From: Zonotrichia leucophrys gambelii
Taxonomy: Eukaryota; Chordata; Aves; Passeriformes; Passerellidae
Assembly (NCBI RefSeq): GCF_028769735.1
Contig: NC_088170.1
Span: forward strand, 49,819,585 to 49,883,584
Direction of reading: 5' to 3'
DNA length: 64,000 nt
Shown here: in pieces, positions 36,201 through 48,519 of the stretch
How the letters are laid out: the number at the start of each line of letters is the position of its first letter
How positions within the stretch are numbered: the first letter of the stretch is position 1
Program-made: the position numbers and the translations under genes
Notes under the pieces: generated by a model
Database searches by the model: none
Told to the model about the DNA's origin: nothing
The model's input: the letters and a program-made list of their open reading frames with translations, nothing else

Positions 36201-36951
36201 CCATTGATGTGAATCCCTCGCAGGCCCTGGCAATTGAGTACACTGCACTGGCAGAAGAGAATACAATTACAGAAGAAGACCTGAACTGCTGACAGGTCAT
36301 AAAGTGGGAAGACCCACTGAAGGGCCTTCCTTATGCTGTTGGTGCATTTCCCTGAAGAGGTCAGTCGAGCTGCCCTCTGACACAGCAGGACTGCTCCCTG
36401 AAGGGTGCCCATAATGGGACACCAACAACCTGGTCAGGCACAAGGGGCTTGTCATTTCTGAGGCACTGACAGACAAATCAGTTATTAAGGGTAGTGGAAA
36501 TCTCCCCTTTTCACATGAAAATTTCTGCCTTTTGATAACTTTTGATACCATAGTGAATTACTTTAATACTAAGATATCATGTCTCCATATTTGGCTGAAT
36601 AGGGTTTACACAGTTTCTGCCTCAAGCATGAGAATCTTTTCAATTATTTAAGGCTTTCAAGTCTGACTAATCTTACTCCAGCAATGCTTAAGTGTCTCTG
36701 GCACTTTTATAATTTTTTTCTTTCTCCTCAGAACCCAAAGACAGTTCACAAGACAAGTGGTATGTTGTTGCACCTCTTAATGAATCGGCAGAATTTATTG
36801 CTTACTGCAGGGAGTGTACTTAGTTCTTTTAGTGCATAAAAGCTGTCCAAGCTCTTCTGCTCACGCCTATGACTTGTCTGACAAGACTCACTGTGCTACT
36901 TTCTCTCTTTTGAAGACTTTTTTTATCTGCACCTGAGGATTCACACAAAAT
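36201..36951. other. Unannotated non-coding DNA
   Basis: No gene was recognised. If the preceding element is an LTR, 36200-36430 would be where a primer-binding site or internal sequence might follow, but I find no convincing match there. Confidence 0.45.
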
Positions 36952-37032
36952 CACAGAATGATAAATGTTGGAAGGGACCACATTTATAGGCATAAACCAT
37001 CTCCTACACACCTAAGTCAGGGACAAGAGAAG
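36952..37032 (-). mobile_element. Short CR1 LINE 3' terminal fragment
   Basis: 'aaaatcacagaatgataaat' followed by 'gttggaagggaccacattta' and 'ctaagtcagggacaag' matches the reverse complement of the last bases of CR1 (tail unit, 'ggttggaagggacctt' and the 'cagggaca' block). The fragment is very short and diverged. Confidence 0.6.
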
Positions 37033-37799
37033 GTTCTTAAAGATATTTGGGAACTTTTCACTCTCATTAGGTGTAAAGATCTGTTAAAGATGATGTAGTG
37101 GGTAGAGATCTTCCTGTGACAAATTCAGTGAGAGCAGGGCTTGGTAGAGTGAGTATAAATTGGGAAGGAAAGAGATTTGAACTAAGATAAGGAATTTTCT
37201 GATCCAGATGAAAAAGGGATTTAATGATTTGCATCTGTGTATAGCAATTCTATGGGCAGGACCAGAATGCTTGGGAAAATACACAAATTTGGAATGGATA
37301 CCAAGTACCTTCAGCTCCTGCAGGTTCCTTCCCTCTCACCAGCTATGGAGAGCTCCCAACTGATGGGCAAATTGCATAGGGGCTGTTGAAAGGCTCCAGC
37401 TGCAGTCAGCCACACACCCTATCCATTGGACCTCACCACTCAATGTGTCTATTGCTCCACAGAAACAGGACAGGATTCATGGTGTCCCCTGCTCACAGAT
37501 CATAAAGGGCTCTGTCGGGCTGAAAGCGCAAGGTAGTGTGTGTTCTGCAGCTATGTGTTGCGTAGATGCTCTGTGATCTGAAATGACCTGGAAAATGCAT
37601 TTTGCTTTTCAGATATGTTCTGGCATGCTCCAAAACACATACAAACAGTCTCTTTTGCAAACTGGAAGGCGTTCTGGCACACCACTTCAAACAAGCTTAT
37701 CAAAGAAATACTTGTGGTAGATAGGTCTCTGGGCAAGACACCCACAGCACAGAGAATTAAGTAATGACCATCCTCTGCATTCCCATGTACTTTATACCA

Positions 37800-37935
37800 C
37801 TTTGGAGTTCACAGTGTTTTAGAAATTCTGAGTGGTAACATTCTAGCAAGACAGGGAAGTACTTTTCTTTGATAGATGAAGAAGCTGAAGCTCAGACTGG
37901 CCCAATGACTCACCAGTGTCCCTAAAGTAAGTGAG
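37800..37935 (+). mobile_element. MIR-like ancient SINE fragment
   Basis: The blocks 'gatagatgaagaagctga', 'agctcagactggccca', 'atgactcaccagtgtccc' and 'taaagtaagtgag' line up with the MIR 3' half, the conserved region of 'gatgaggaaactgaggc' through 'aaggtcacacagctagtaag'. Upstream, 'ttcacagtgttttagaaat' could be the core. It is old and diverged, and borders are approximate. Confidence 0.6.
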
Positions 37936-40900
37936 ATGAGTTAAAAAGCAAGCCCAAAAAAGAGCTTGCTATATACATATAAGGTATATCCTGCCAGTCA
38001 CTTCTGCCTGAAAAAATATTTCTCCTTTTGCCCTTTTTTATTGTTGTCATTCATTTTGCATTTTCTCTGTTCTAATTGTTAAATCAGACATTTGCCAGTT
38101 TTGTCACACATAATATTTTGCACCTGACCAATCCTAGATGAATTCATGGCTGAATCTCATTGTAGATAGTCTTACAGAGGGCATCTCATAAATTTGCCTA
38201 CTCTTCTATTGCTAGGAAGCCAAGTACACCAAGAAAACCATTTTTATCTAGGTTTCTGGTTCTTTCATATTCTGTGTAGGATTTTCCCTAAATAGTCTAC
38301 CAATCCAGCAGTTTTCAAGGAAATGCTGTGTTAGGAATCTATTTCATTTGCAGCTTCCTGAGCACCTTTGTGGCTAAGCAGAATACAAAATCTGTACCTT
38401 GATTCATTAAAATTTCCCATGACAGACCAGCTCTAAAAAAACCACTTTTTAAAAGGCTAGTACAATACGTGTCCAAAGAGTTCAATGCTGTTGCCTTCGG
38501 TCACCACATAACATGGTTGCCAAAATACGAGAAAGATATAGAACCAGAAATACTGCACAGAGATGCACTAATTAGATCATTGCTTATTCAGGAGAAGAGA
38601 TCTTTCATCTCCAGGAACTCAGGCAATTAGGTGAGGTCTGTCACAGTACACCACAGGGGCAGCCAGCTGATACTAATGAGTTTTGTGCAGTAGTTGAGTA
38701 AACAACCAGTCATCACAGTCTCATTAAGGTTCTTCCATTTCCATGTTTTCTTCCCAGTTGCTGGGCTCTGCGGTCTGGTAGTGTGTTAAGGCCCTGTCAT
38801 TACTTTGTGTCTGCATTTATCACTTCTGCTTGTTCCTCCTTCTCTCTGTCCACACTGTTTTGTCTGCAGTGTGGGACTGGTGCTGACCCTGCCCACTCTG
38901 CCCTCACCCCATCTGTATAATTTTATTCATGTCCTAGCACATCTTCCATTGGATGCTCTGACCTGTTTAGATATGTGCCTCCTTCTTGAGGTTAATTCAA
39001 CAGCAATGAAAATTCTAGTTATAGAGAATAACTCTATCCATTTTGTTCAGGATAGCAGCTGTCACAACTGGATGGGTTTTAGTCTGTTTTATATTTATCA
39101 TTTACAATAAAATACCAAAATTTTAAGTTACACAGACAGCAATGTAGCTTCAAACTATTTAAATACTGCAACATACCTAATTTTCATTATACCTCCTGAA
39201 CATATTTTTTAAATGTATAAATTATTAATTTATCAAAATATCAATAAAAGTATCTGTGCATAATAATATAGCTGAAGTCTGAATATAAATCAGCTTTGAC
39301 ATTTGGATTCATAGAGATGGTAAAGACTGGTTTTAAAAGTCCATACACAAAGTAATTTGTGGACACTTGGCCAGACTGTACTCCCCAGAGCATATCAGCT
39401 TTATGCTAGAGTCAATGAAAGCAGACATATGGTGTGAGAAGCTGTAAGAGACAGAACCTGAAAAGCAGAGCTTTTAGCCAGCAGTCAAAGGCCACTCAGA
39501 GACTGATGGAATCAGCCATTCTGCTGAAACCTAAGAGCATGCCAAATTGGATCACTGTCACCTGTATTTTATTTCCAAAGAAACTAGACTACATTGATTA
39601 CATATTTTAATTTCTTGATCACAACAATGACAACACAGCTTCCTTTGTGTAGAAAGAGATTCCATCACTTAAACAGAGGTAGCTATTGTCATTTGAGATG
39701 CACTGGCTACCAGCTGCTGCTCCAGGTAGGGCTCCTACAGCTCCATGTACAATTAATATTACATAGGCAAATAGATATTGTTACTAATAGATGCATCAGA
39801 TGCTTGTATCTAGGTGACTAAATCCCAGCACCAGTGATTGTCAATAAGTGGGTTTTAATGCCTGAATGCATTTCAGCATCAAGATTAACATCTTTAGACC
39901 TAATTTGCAATTGAAGATAAATAGAAATCTTTGTGGATTTTGATCCTTGAACTTATCCCATAGTGTCTTCCTTAAAATATATTTGCTCCACCTTTTAAAT
40001 GTACTGTTCACTCTGGTGCTTCTTGAGCTGTAGTACATAATATTCCATTGCTTCTAATCAAGAAAAATTTATTTTAACAAGCAGGTATCAATAAATTGTG
40101 TCTTTGTAGGCTGCTTTTGTGATTTCTTACCTTAAAAAAAAATCCAAATTAATACACTTATTCCAAGAGAAAAGTGTTTTGGAAGTAGATAATGCCAGGA
40201 AAATGTGCTCTCATCAGAATAAGATCTGTGCTTGGACTTCTACTGAGTCCAGCTGTCCTGAAAATACATATTTTTTAATCTTCTTTTTGTATAAAGAGAT
40301 AGATATAGAAGTATAGATGTGTAGGTGCATCCTATCTCGAACCACGGTAAATTTAAGATGAACTCAAAACCTTAGCAATTTGCACTTGGTTATATGAAAC
40401 AAGCTTTTTCTTGTCAAATTCTTTTCTTTCCCAACCTTTTCTTACTTGCAGTAACCTAACCCTTTTCAAGCAGAAGCCTGCCAGACCACAGACTTTGTTG
40501 TCACTGAGAGAACCCTGGGGTATCACTGAACAGGCACAAAGAACATAACAGTGCCCAAGAAGCAAAGTATGCTTATTTAAGCATATTTAAGCAGCAGAAC
40601 CTGTCTCTTCTCTCAACTTGAACATATTTCACAATAAGTGCAGAAAAACTTGAAAGGGTGGGAAAAGAAAATATTGTCTGTTTTAATGCCCTCTGAAATG
40701 GTAATTTGCTATGAAATTAACATGAAGGTGAACAGAGATACTCAAAAACTACATGTAAAAAGTGCTGAGCCACCAAAGTTTTAAAAAAGAGAAGGTTTTT
40801 GATTATATGTATTTTTTAAATGAAGTATGAGTCTCATAAAGTGGAGCAAAATTATGAACTTTGAATGCAGATTCAGCTTGTCACTTAAGTTTCTGCTTTA

Positions 40901-41169
40901 CCAGAAACAACTGGCAAACTTTCTAAACAACTGGAGAAGTCACCCAGGGACTAAACCCATAAAGGGGCCTTTAAATTGACCCTGAGGTTTCTGTAAGCCA
41001 TGGATGTGTGCTGGATGTTGATGCAGGTCTCATTGTGGCTGCAGATGCACAGAGGAAGTTCCAATGTCTCTCTCTCAAGAGATAGATTCTGGAGGATCAA
41101 TTAAAACATGCCCGGGCTCGACTGACATGTGAAACCCATTCCAAAGAGCTGAGCCAGCTGATTTCTGGC
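37936..41169. other. Unannotated non-coding DNA
   Basis: No gene or transposon was recognised. Open frames are at most 101 codons (38805-39110, plus), without domain resemblance. Confidence 0.55.
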
Positions 41170-41460
41170 ATGGGAGCTCACAGTCAGCTAAACCTCAGAA
41201 ATCCTCTGCAGCGGGAATGTGTAAGTGCAGCCAGCAAGGGAAGGAAGGCTCCATGGCCGTGTCACTGCCCACAGCCCATCTGTGCAGGCACAGCATCTCC
41301 TCTGCAAAACGTGCTACACTCTGAGCTGGAGTTGTCCACGCCAGCTTTAATGGAGTGCAATTGCAATGTCAGAGGCAAGCACTCTTCTGTATGTGTTTTC
41401 CAGAGATGGAGACCACCAATTAATTTTGACCAGATAATCAAAAAGCTGTCGTGGTAAAGA
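41170..41460 (+). other. Unassigned open frame with splice-like signals
   Basis: A 95-codon frame begins at ATG 41170. Inside it, a strong donor-like GTAAGT occurs at 41221 and an acceptor-like pyrimidine stretch 'tgtgttttccag' ends at 41403. The translated product has no recognisable family. The stretch is somewhat GC-richer than its flanks. It could be a fragment of a non-coding transcript or chance. Confidence 0.2.
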
Positions 41461-44400
41461 TATAATTTTTCTTACTACAAAACTCACTGACCTGGAACTG
41501 AGACGGCCACATAGTTTTATTCATACTCAGATAAATCATGTGGGTTTAACATATCTTTTCTTGAATAGTGACCAGGAGTCAATATTCAGTTTTTGAAAAT
41601 TGTTATGTATGATCCCATTCTCATTTATGCCAGTGTGAATAACAGTATTGAAGAATCTGATCCACAAACTAATGATAAATATTTTCTCTGACATGAACAC
41701 AACACATTCCTGTGTTATGTAACGTGAACTGATTTTTTTATCTCTGTTTTCCTTTGTGCTTGTTTCTTTTTGGTTTTTTTTTTTTCTTATAGCTTGAACG
41801 TGAAAACAAATCGGAGTTATAGTCAATATGGATATTTCTAAGAGGGAGAGAAAAATTTAATGTTGAGGGTCAGCTAATACCTAAAATAATGTTCTCCTTC
41901 TGTTCTTTGTCTTTTAGATATTTTTGGGTTTGCCTGTGGTTTAAAATGAACTCTTATCTTCAGTGGAAAAGGTCATTGTGCTCCTGTAATTTTCGTGCTC
42001 CATCTATGAAGTGCATCCATTTTCTTATATCAGTCAACTTTAACCCAAGCAGCAAAATTTTAAAATACAGCACTGCCTTGTGCTTTTGTGGAAGACAATG
42101 AGGAAAATCCAACCAAATGTTGAGAATATTAATGATACAATGACAAGAAACTTACACATGAATTAAAATAAATGTATTCAAGACGGACATTTAGATTCTT
42201 TAGCTTACATAAAGGAAAATAATTAACTAATTCCATTTAAGATACTGTTAAAATCATATGGCTCCCTTAAGAGCCTTGCTTGGAATGCAATGTTTAAATA
42301 GACATTCTTACTTTATATTGACTAGCATTCTATGATGCAACATGGAATAAAATAAACCCCCACTGTCTTTATCATAGAAAAAGACCTACAAAGAAAAAAT
42401 ATTTTTTACCGTGAATATTCCACCTATGAACATTCTTTAAAATTACTTATACTATTACTTTAGTTATACTTAAGTTTCAAAAGTGATTTCTATGTTAACC
42501 TCATTCCTAACATTTATAATATTCTGAAAAATTCTGTTTTCAAACTCAATGCCTCTCTGCTTTGCCTCAAATGAATAATATAAAGTTTGCTTTCTTTACA
42601 ATTTGTTTTTATTATAAGAATTATGTGTCCAAGTTCATTCTTTCTTTTTTCTGACCTAAGTTGAAGCGAGTGTTAGTACTATGACCTAAAATTACATCCA
42701 ACAAATCTTTGTGCAGCAAAACTGTAAATATATGCACTGACCTTTAAAAATCATACACAATGAATTTTAAACACACCTGCAATGTTCTGTAAGCCACAAA
42801 TGAAGAGCAGCTTTTATGAATAACTGTGCAGTGATGGGTGCACTCCTCTGCAAAGGCAAAACCTGTAAGTTCCAATATTGTTACAATTCTAAAACTGAAA
42901 AATAATGTTTTTGTAGATACAGAAGAAACTATTTTCTATATTTTAGGTTGTTACTCTAACTCCCAATCTGGTGACTGAAGCTGCATTTTCTTGGTCACAT
43001 TCTCAGGCCTTGAGAACAAATTGCACCATACAGATCATATCTGTGCTGTTAAATTATACTTCAATTACTCACTTCTGTGTCTTTATCTTCTAATTTATCT
43101 TTCCAGAAAGCAGATTTGTCTAGATGTGTCTGTGCTCAGGGTTAACCAGTGCTTTGAAAAAGAGTGTAGACCTTCAGAGATGCATGTGACACTTCTTCTC
43201 TCCACACCTTGCGTACAAGCTCAAAGGTTTGTGTAACAGCTCACACCAGCTCCAACTTCCTGTTTGACTTAGCCTGCATATTGTCGGGAGCAAGGATTAA
43301 GATCCTGAATCATCTTTTACCCCCCACTCGCAGACCTGAGAAAATCTCCTGTTATGCCAAAGGAATAGCACTGAAGAACATTTGAATCATTATGTTTCCC
43401 TTTCCCAGTTTTTGCCAACTGTTAATTACCAATGATGTTAAAAATAACTAATCATCGGTATGCAGGAAGGCAGTGACATTTAAAAGTGATGCTGAAGGGC
43501 CATGAACCAAATGACTTTTGACTGTTACCATGTAATAGTTATGTTCTCATGTAATGTGATTTATATAATGGGAGATAAAAAACATTTTCTATAAAGTATA
43601 ACAATTGCTGCCACTAGAACTAATGACAAAATCTACTCAGTTGCCTCTAGGGGGAGGAGGAAAACAAAACCTCTTTCCCTAGAGTCTTTAATGGAGGTCT
43701 GATTCTGAAATTTTTACACCAACATCAATCACCTTACACAACATATTTTCTGGTTTTATTCTTTCCTGATTGCAGTTCTGGATAAGTGAGATTGTTTTCG
43801 TGTTGAACTCATAAACCAGAATTTATACTTTTCTGCCTAGATAACTCAGAAGTATCAAAGTCTATTAAGTATCAAAGTCTACCAGCAGATTTTCATGGCT
43901 CAATGTTGCCATCACACAAAATTTCAGCTTAGAAACATATTAGTCTTAAACATAAGTCATGAGTGCTCTTCAGCTTTCCTGGTATGAAGAGAATAAAGCT
44001 TTTTTCTCTTCCTTATCCAAGACTCTGAGCTTATTCTTGATCACACCACAATAACTGAAAGTAAGCAGATGGATTGCTTTACAGTATTCCCAAAAAATAA
44101 ATGTGTGTTCCATGCATTGGAAACATACACAGATCTAGAAAAATAATACCACATTTATCAGACTTCCCTCACCTGGGTTACCTTCTTTTCAACACTCATT
44201 CAATATGCTTCAGTGTCCTTTGAGGAATCCAGGAACTTTCATGATTAAAGTGCAATCTCCCACCACACTCATGGCCTCTTTCCTACTCTCAAGCAAGGAA
44301 TTGTATTTCTTCCCTGGATTTTCTCACCTGTTATGACTAACTACGTGAGTACAGTCTTGAGTACAGTCTAGTGGTGTGATATAAACTTTGGGTATGAAAA

Positions 44401-45389
44401 TTTGCTAGTGGCAAACTCACCTGAAGTGAGTTTGTCAAACTCTAGCTGCACAACCAGGGGTTTTATAAACACATCTTATCAATCACTTCTGTGGGAGCTG
44501 CAAAACCTTTTCACTTATGGTAGTTATCAATGGCAGCTGTTCTGCCCTTGGAGAAATCCAGCAGTCTCAGATGCTGGTTTGTTCCAGAACAGTTGGAGAA
44601 AAATATTTTTCTCTTTAATTCATCTATCTCAGGCCAAAGCATTTTCTTTTACCTGTATCACCAACCTATTGGATACCATTCTCATATATAAGCAGAAAAA
44701 ATCTCCATATTCAAGCCAAGGTTCAATCTGGATATGGCACAAATGGGTAGTCCCAAATTCACATCTGCGCTATAATCTGCATTTAGGCATATTCACATAT
44801 TCACATAAAGGTTTTTATGTGTAAATTAGCATATGATTACATATGGCAATGGTAATTTACTACAATTAGTAGTATATCTTAACCCAGTAGTTTCTTCTGA
44901 ATAATTTGATAATAGGTGTTTTCATTACAATAAACATAGATAGTGATTGTTTTCTTATTTATTGCAAGATTTACCACAAGAGCTCTTGAGAACCACATTC
45001 CATTTATTGCTTTTAGAAACAGTAAGAAAGTGTAGCCCTGTTACATGCTTTCCCAAAAGTTTTCACAGTACACCAAAATTCATACTAACACCTTTGCTAT
45101 CAACTGCCACTATATGCTTTTTCACATACATAAACCTTTTCTGTCTGTTTCTGTGATAGACAACCCTTTCTTTTAAGAAATTATTTATGTGAAATTCTGC
45201 ACTGGTTTTAGAATATCAGTTAAAAAATAATTTGTTTTTGCAGATGATAGCAGTCATTTATTTCTTTCAAATGGGACCAATGAATACTTAAATATATTTC
45301 ACATTCCCAAAATGTGTACATTTCTCCTATTTAAGTCAATGGGCTATATATATTTTTTTTCCTTTTTCTTTAATATTTTCACATAGTAA
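41461..45389. other. Unannotated AT-rich non-coding DNA
   Basis: No gene was recognised in 3.9 kb. A 140-codon plus-strand frame at 44402-44824 has no family resemblance and ordinary AT-rich composition. A small hairpin (CACATAAA with TTTATGTG) lies at about 44804-44821. A stretch near 43985-44055 weakly resembles an LTR R-U5 end. Confidence 0.5.
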
Positions 45390-45680
45390 GAGATCAGTTA
45401 AGGGTGGAAAGGGTGTCTGGAGGTCATTTGATCCAGGCTCTCTGCTCAAGCAGGGTCACCTAGAGCAGGTTGGCCAGGACTTTGTCAAAGATGACTTTTG
45501 AATATCTCCAAGGAGAGAGATTCTACGACCTCCCTGGGCAACCTGTGCCCAGGGCTCAGTCATGGAGCACTGAATGCACAGCTCCTTTTTTTGCAAAGTT
45601 TCTTTCCAGCCAGGACCTCCAGCATGTGCTGCTGCCTGGGTTTATTCTGAGGGAACTGAGACTCCACTGCCCATGTGTCA
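45390..45680 (-). mobile_element. CR1 LINE 3' end fragment
   Basis: The plus strand reads as the reverse complement of a CR1 subfamily 3' end: 'gggtgtctggaggtcatttg', 'ctgctcaagcagggtcacc', 'tagagcaggttggccagga', 'ttttgaatatctccaagga', 'acgacctccctgggcaacc'. It then fades after about 45570, so the right border is approximate. The 'ctcaagcagggtca' block differs from the element at 20182-20440 and indicates another subfamily. Confidence 0.85.
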
Positions 45681-46233
45681 GGATGAGGTCACAGGCAGAA
45701 CGCAGACATGGCTGTGTGTTTCTAACTCATTATAGATTCATTTTCCAAGTATGAATTATTTTTCTATTTCTTCATTTCAGTTTACCATGGTTCAAAAATT
45801 TTCTGCTAACAGCAAATAAGAATTGCAATTGTCACCTTTGCCACCATATTTTTTGCTGAATTATAATTACTTCACATTTTAGACAGCAATTTCTTCACAG
45901 GTATTATAGCATTATAGTTGAATTGCTCAGGGAGTCAGCTGTAAGCAATGGAGAAAATCATAAAAATGACGGTTTCATTTATTTACTTTTATATATCAAA
46001 AAGCAGCAGTCTACCTTTCAGAAAATATGTTGACTTCTTATTGGCCCCTCTATTGATGTTACTAAAAAAAATGTAGTGGGGGATTTTTAGGGGGTTTTCT
46101 TGATGTTCTTACTTAATCCTCCACATTGTTATATTCTACTTCAAAGCTGCTTATGAACAGAAGATATGCCTATACTGAGGAAATACAATTTCATTGACAA
46201 GAAGGACATACAGCATCATATGTGGTAGTTTTA

Positions 46234-46299
46234 TACTAAAAGGTAATTAGAGGCAGGTTGAAAATAGATGTCATTTAACATCTATTTTTTCTTTTAGTA
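46234..46299. repeat. Nested inverted repeat (hairpin candidate)
   Basis: The outer arms TACTAAAAG (46234-46242) and CTTTTAGTA (46291-46299) are perfectly complementary. The inner arms AAAATAGATGT (46261-46271) and ACATCTATTTT (46278-46288) are perfectly complementary around a CATTTA loop. An 18-nt left bulge separates the two stems, with 2 nt on the right. The size (66 nt) is near that of small pre-miRNA hairpins, but the bulge is atypical. Confidence 0.8.
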
Positions 46300-46714
46300 A
46301 ATATTCCTACTCTGTATGATGAATGGCAGTCCAGCTATTAGAAACACAATACAAAAATAGGTCAGCAGTGGATTACTGTGATGCTGTGGAGAGCAGGGTT
46401 TTGCAAATGTCAGTCTCTATGGGTCCTAGCAGGTAGCATGAGAGTGATTTTATGAGCCAAACTGGATACACAGATTTTCCCAATTCAATGTTTTATAGTA
46501 AACATACCCCAGAAACAGCAGCAATTAATCTGAGTGACTAAGTCTACATTAATGCAATGTAATGGCAGCTTCCTTCACTGCTGTCTTTCACTGGTTTTGG
46601 CTGAATCCAGGGGCAAGAATGTAACAAAGATGTACATGCACTATAATGCATATTCATTAAAAATATTAGATTCAAGATACTTTGCCTAATTTTTCTTTTA
46701 TTCTTTTATATTAT

Positions 46715-46746
46715 TATAAATAATAAATATAATATTTATTATTTCC
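46715..46746. repeat. AT-only imperfect palindrome
   Basis: 'aaataataaata' and 'tatttattattt' face each other within a pure A/T stretch. This could extrude as a cruciform, but such sequences are common by chance in AT-rich DNA. Confidence 0.7.
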
Positions 46747-48137
46747 CACTGGATGCAGTTTCAAACAAGAACAATTGGTTAAACTATGGATTTCTAGTGA
46801 AGTATTAGCAAATATGTGTATGTTTTTCTCCTTGTGAATAAAGCTATTTCTATGTTTTACTCATCCAGCTTGGGCAAGAAAAGAACATCACGTGATAAGC
46901 ATGTTCTAACACTGCTCAGATTTAGCATATTCCTGCCAGCAGTCTACATATAAAAATTATTTACAAAATGTTTCTGATGAATAAATTTGAATTGCAAAAA
47001 GCTTTCATTTTTAAATTTAAAATAGAAAAAAGTCTCAGAAATAATTTTTGGGTGATTTGACTATGAGAAAAAGATAAAATAACCAAACTATTAATGGAGG
47101 AGTACCTACTCAGATTTATTTAAGATATTTCTATAAGTAATTCTCAATAGGAATGCATTTCATGTTTTGTAGATACCACAGTCAGACACTGGAAAAAATC
47201 AGATAGTTTCAGATAGTCAAAAGATGGCATTGATTGGTTTCCTAGTGAAGTACAAATGCGTAAATAAAACTAAAGTATTTTTGAACTGTTTTAGTTACTA
47301 ATGATTTGCTATGAGTACAATAATTTTTAAAGTCAATGTTTGTATTAAAAGGTGAAAAATTACTTAAAAGGTCTGGTGGGAGGACAGGGTTAAAATTGGT
47401 AGGTTTGGTGAGGAGGAAGGAATAGTTCTGCTCAAAGTGACATTGCAGCTGAGAATGCTAAAAACGTTGGTGTGGGAAAACTGCATTTCTTGTGCCTCCT
47501 GTTTGGAGAAGTTCCTGTGGAGAGGTAGCACACTCTCCCAGGACACATGTGAACCCTTTTGCTGTGGCGAGGGAGCAGCGAGCCCCCCATGCTGCACGCT
47601 AGGAGGAGCTGAGGGGAATGGAGCCTGTGCCCCCCTGTGTGGTTCAGCCACATGAAAAAGGTAATGAAATGCCTTCTTTTTCAGCAAGGTAAGGAAATAA
47701 GTTTACTTTTTGTATTTTGGCTGTGGTTTGATGGTTGCCCTCGGTTACCTCTATGTGTTGATTCTCACAAGATCCTTTCTTTACAAGACTGTTGCTTTGC
47801 TTCTGAAAGCCCAAGCAGGGTATACTGATGAACAGCACATCCATAACTTGCCCGAGCAATTTTCTTGTTTTGCTTCTCTAGGATGATCAACAAGTTTTCC
47901 TGGGTTGGGCTGGCTGTGTCTCAGCGTGCCTTGTATAAATCTTACATAATGTGCCTGATTGGTCCTTTTTCTCCGACATGCAAATCTGGGAATGCCACAC
48001 GATAAACCAGCTGATCAAAATTAGTGTTTCATGTCACAACTTGTATAGCAAGACATGTTACAGATGTGTATTTCTACAAACCATTTGAAACACTTTACTA
48101 GCCACTGTGAAAGAAAATATATTTCTTCTTTGAAAAC

Positions 48138-48519
48138 TGTACTGCTTTCACCTGGGATAGAGTTAATTTTCTTCTTAGTAGCTCCTGCAGTGATGTGGTT
48201 TGGATTTATACCGAGAATTATTTTAATAACACACTGAGATATTTTGGTTGTTGCCAAGTGTTTACCCAAAGTAGTTTCCTGTGCTCTGCTGGTGAGGAGC
48301 TGCACAAGAAGCTGGGAGGGAGCACAGCCAGGACAGGTGACCTGGAACAGCCAAAGAGAAATTCCACACCATAAAACATCATGTCCAGTATATAAACTGG
48401 GGGGGAGTGGCCAAGGACCCACAATTTTTCCTTTTTTTACTTATCCTCCTTCCCACTGGGGTAGGAAATGATGGTGAAAAAACTGGCATTCACTCACCAA
48501 CTGGGGTTAAACCGTGACA
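48138..48519 (+). mobile_element. Avian endogenous retrovirus solo LTR with TATA box
   Basis: The element starts TG at 48138 and ends in 'ggggttaaaccgtgaca' at 48519. In order it shows 'ctgggatagagttaatttt', 'cttagtagctcctg', 'gtggtttggattta', 'acacactgagatattttggt', 'agctgggagggagcacagcc', 'aggacaggtgacctgg', a TATA box TATATAAA at 48389-48396, and 'actggggggg'. It then jumps to the 3' end block 'cactggggtaggaaatga', so the R-U5 middle is largely deleted compared with the family I remember. AAAAC occurs at 48133-48137 and again at 48519-48523, a probable 5-bp target duplication that shares one base with the element end. No internal viral sequence is present. Minus-strand frames here are shadows. 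Confidence 0.85.
48389..48396 (+). promoter_or_regulatory. LTR TATA box
   Basis: TATATAAA lies in the LTR at the U3/R promoter position, directly upstream of the G-run 'ctgggggggagtgg'. It is an intact core motif. Activity in the host is unknown. Confidence 0.6.

Larger units (their letters stand above)
45681..48137. other. Unannotated non-coding DNA with hairpins
   Basis: No gene was recognised. It holds a nested hairpin at 46234-46299, an AT palindrome at about 46715-46746, and a GC-richer patch at 47430-47660 with overlapping frames on both strands that carry no known motif. A perfect octamer ATGCAAAT lies near 47979. Confidence 0.5.

Noticed and set aside
43640..43656. CTCF-like 'ttgcctctagggggagg'
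   Set aside because: Alignment to the CTCF core needs a one-base gap, so the match is too weak to call.
43985..44055. LTR R-U5-like end ('gaataaagctttttt' ... 'ctgagcttattcttgatc' ... 'cacaccaca')
   Set aside because: The look is suggestive, but no U3, no TG start and no target duplication could be found, and the family could not be recalled.
44402..44824. 140-codon plus-strand open frame
   Set aside because: No domain, splice or promoter context and no codon bias visible. It fits chance expectation in 64 kb of AT-rich DNA, though it is among the longer frames outside repeats.
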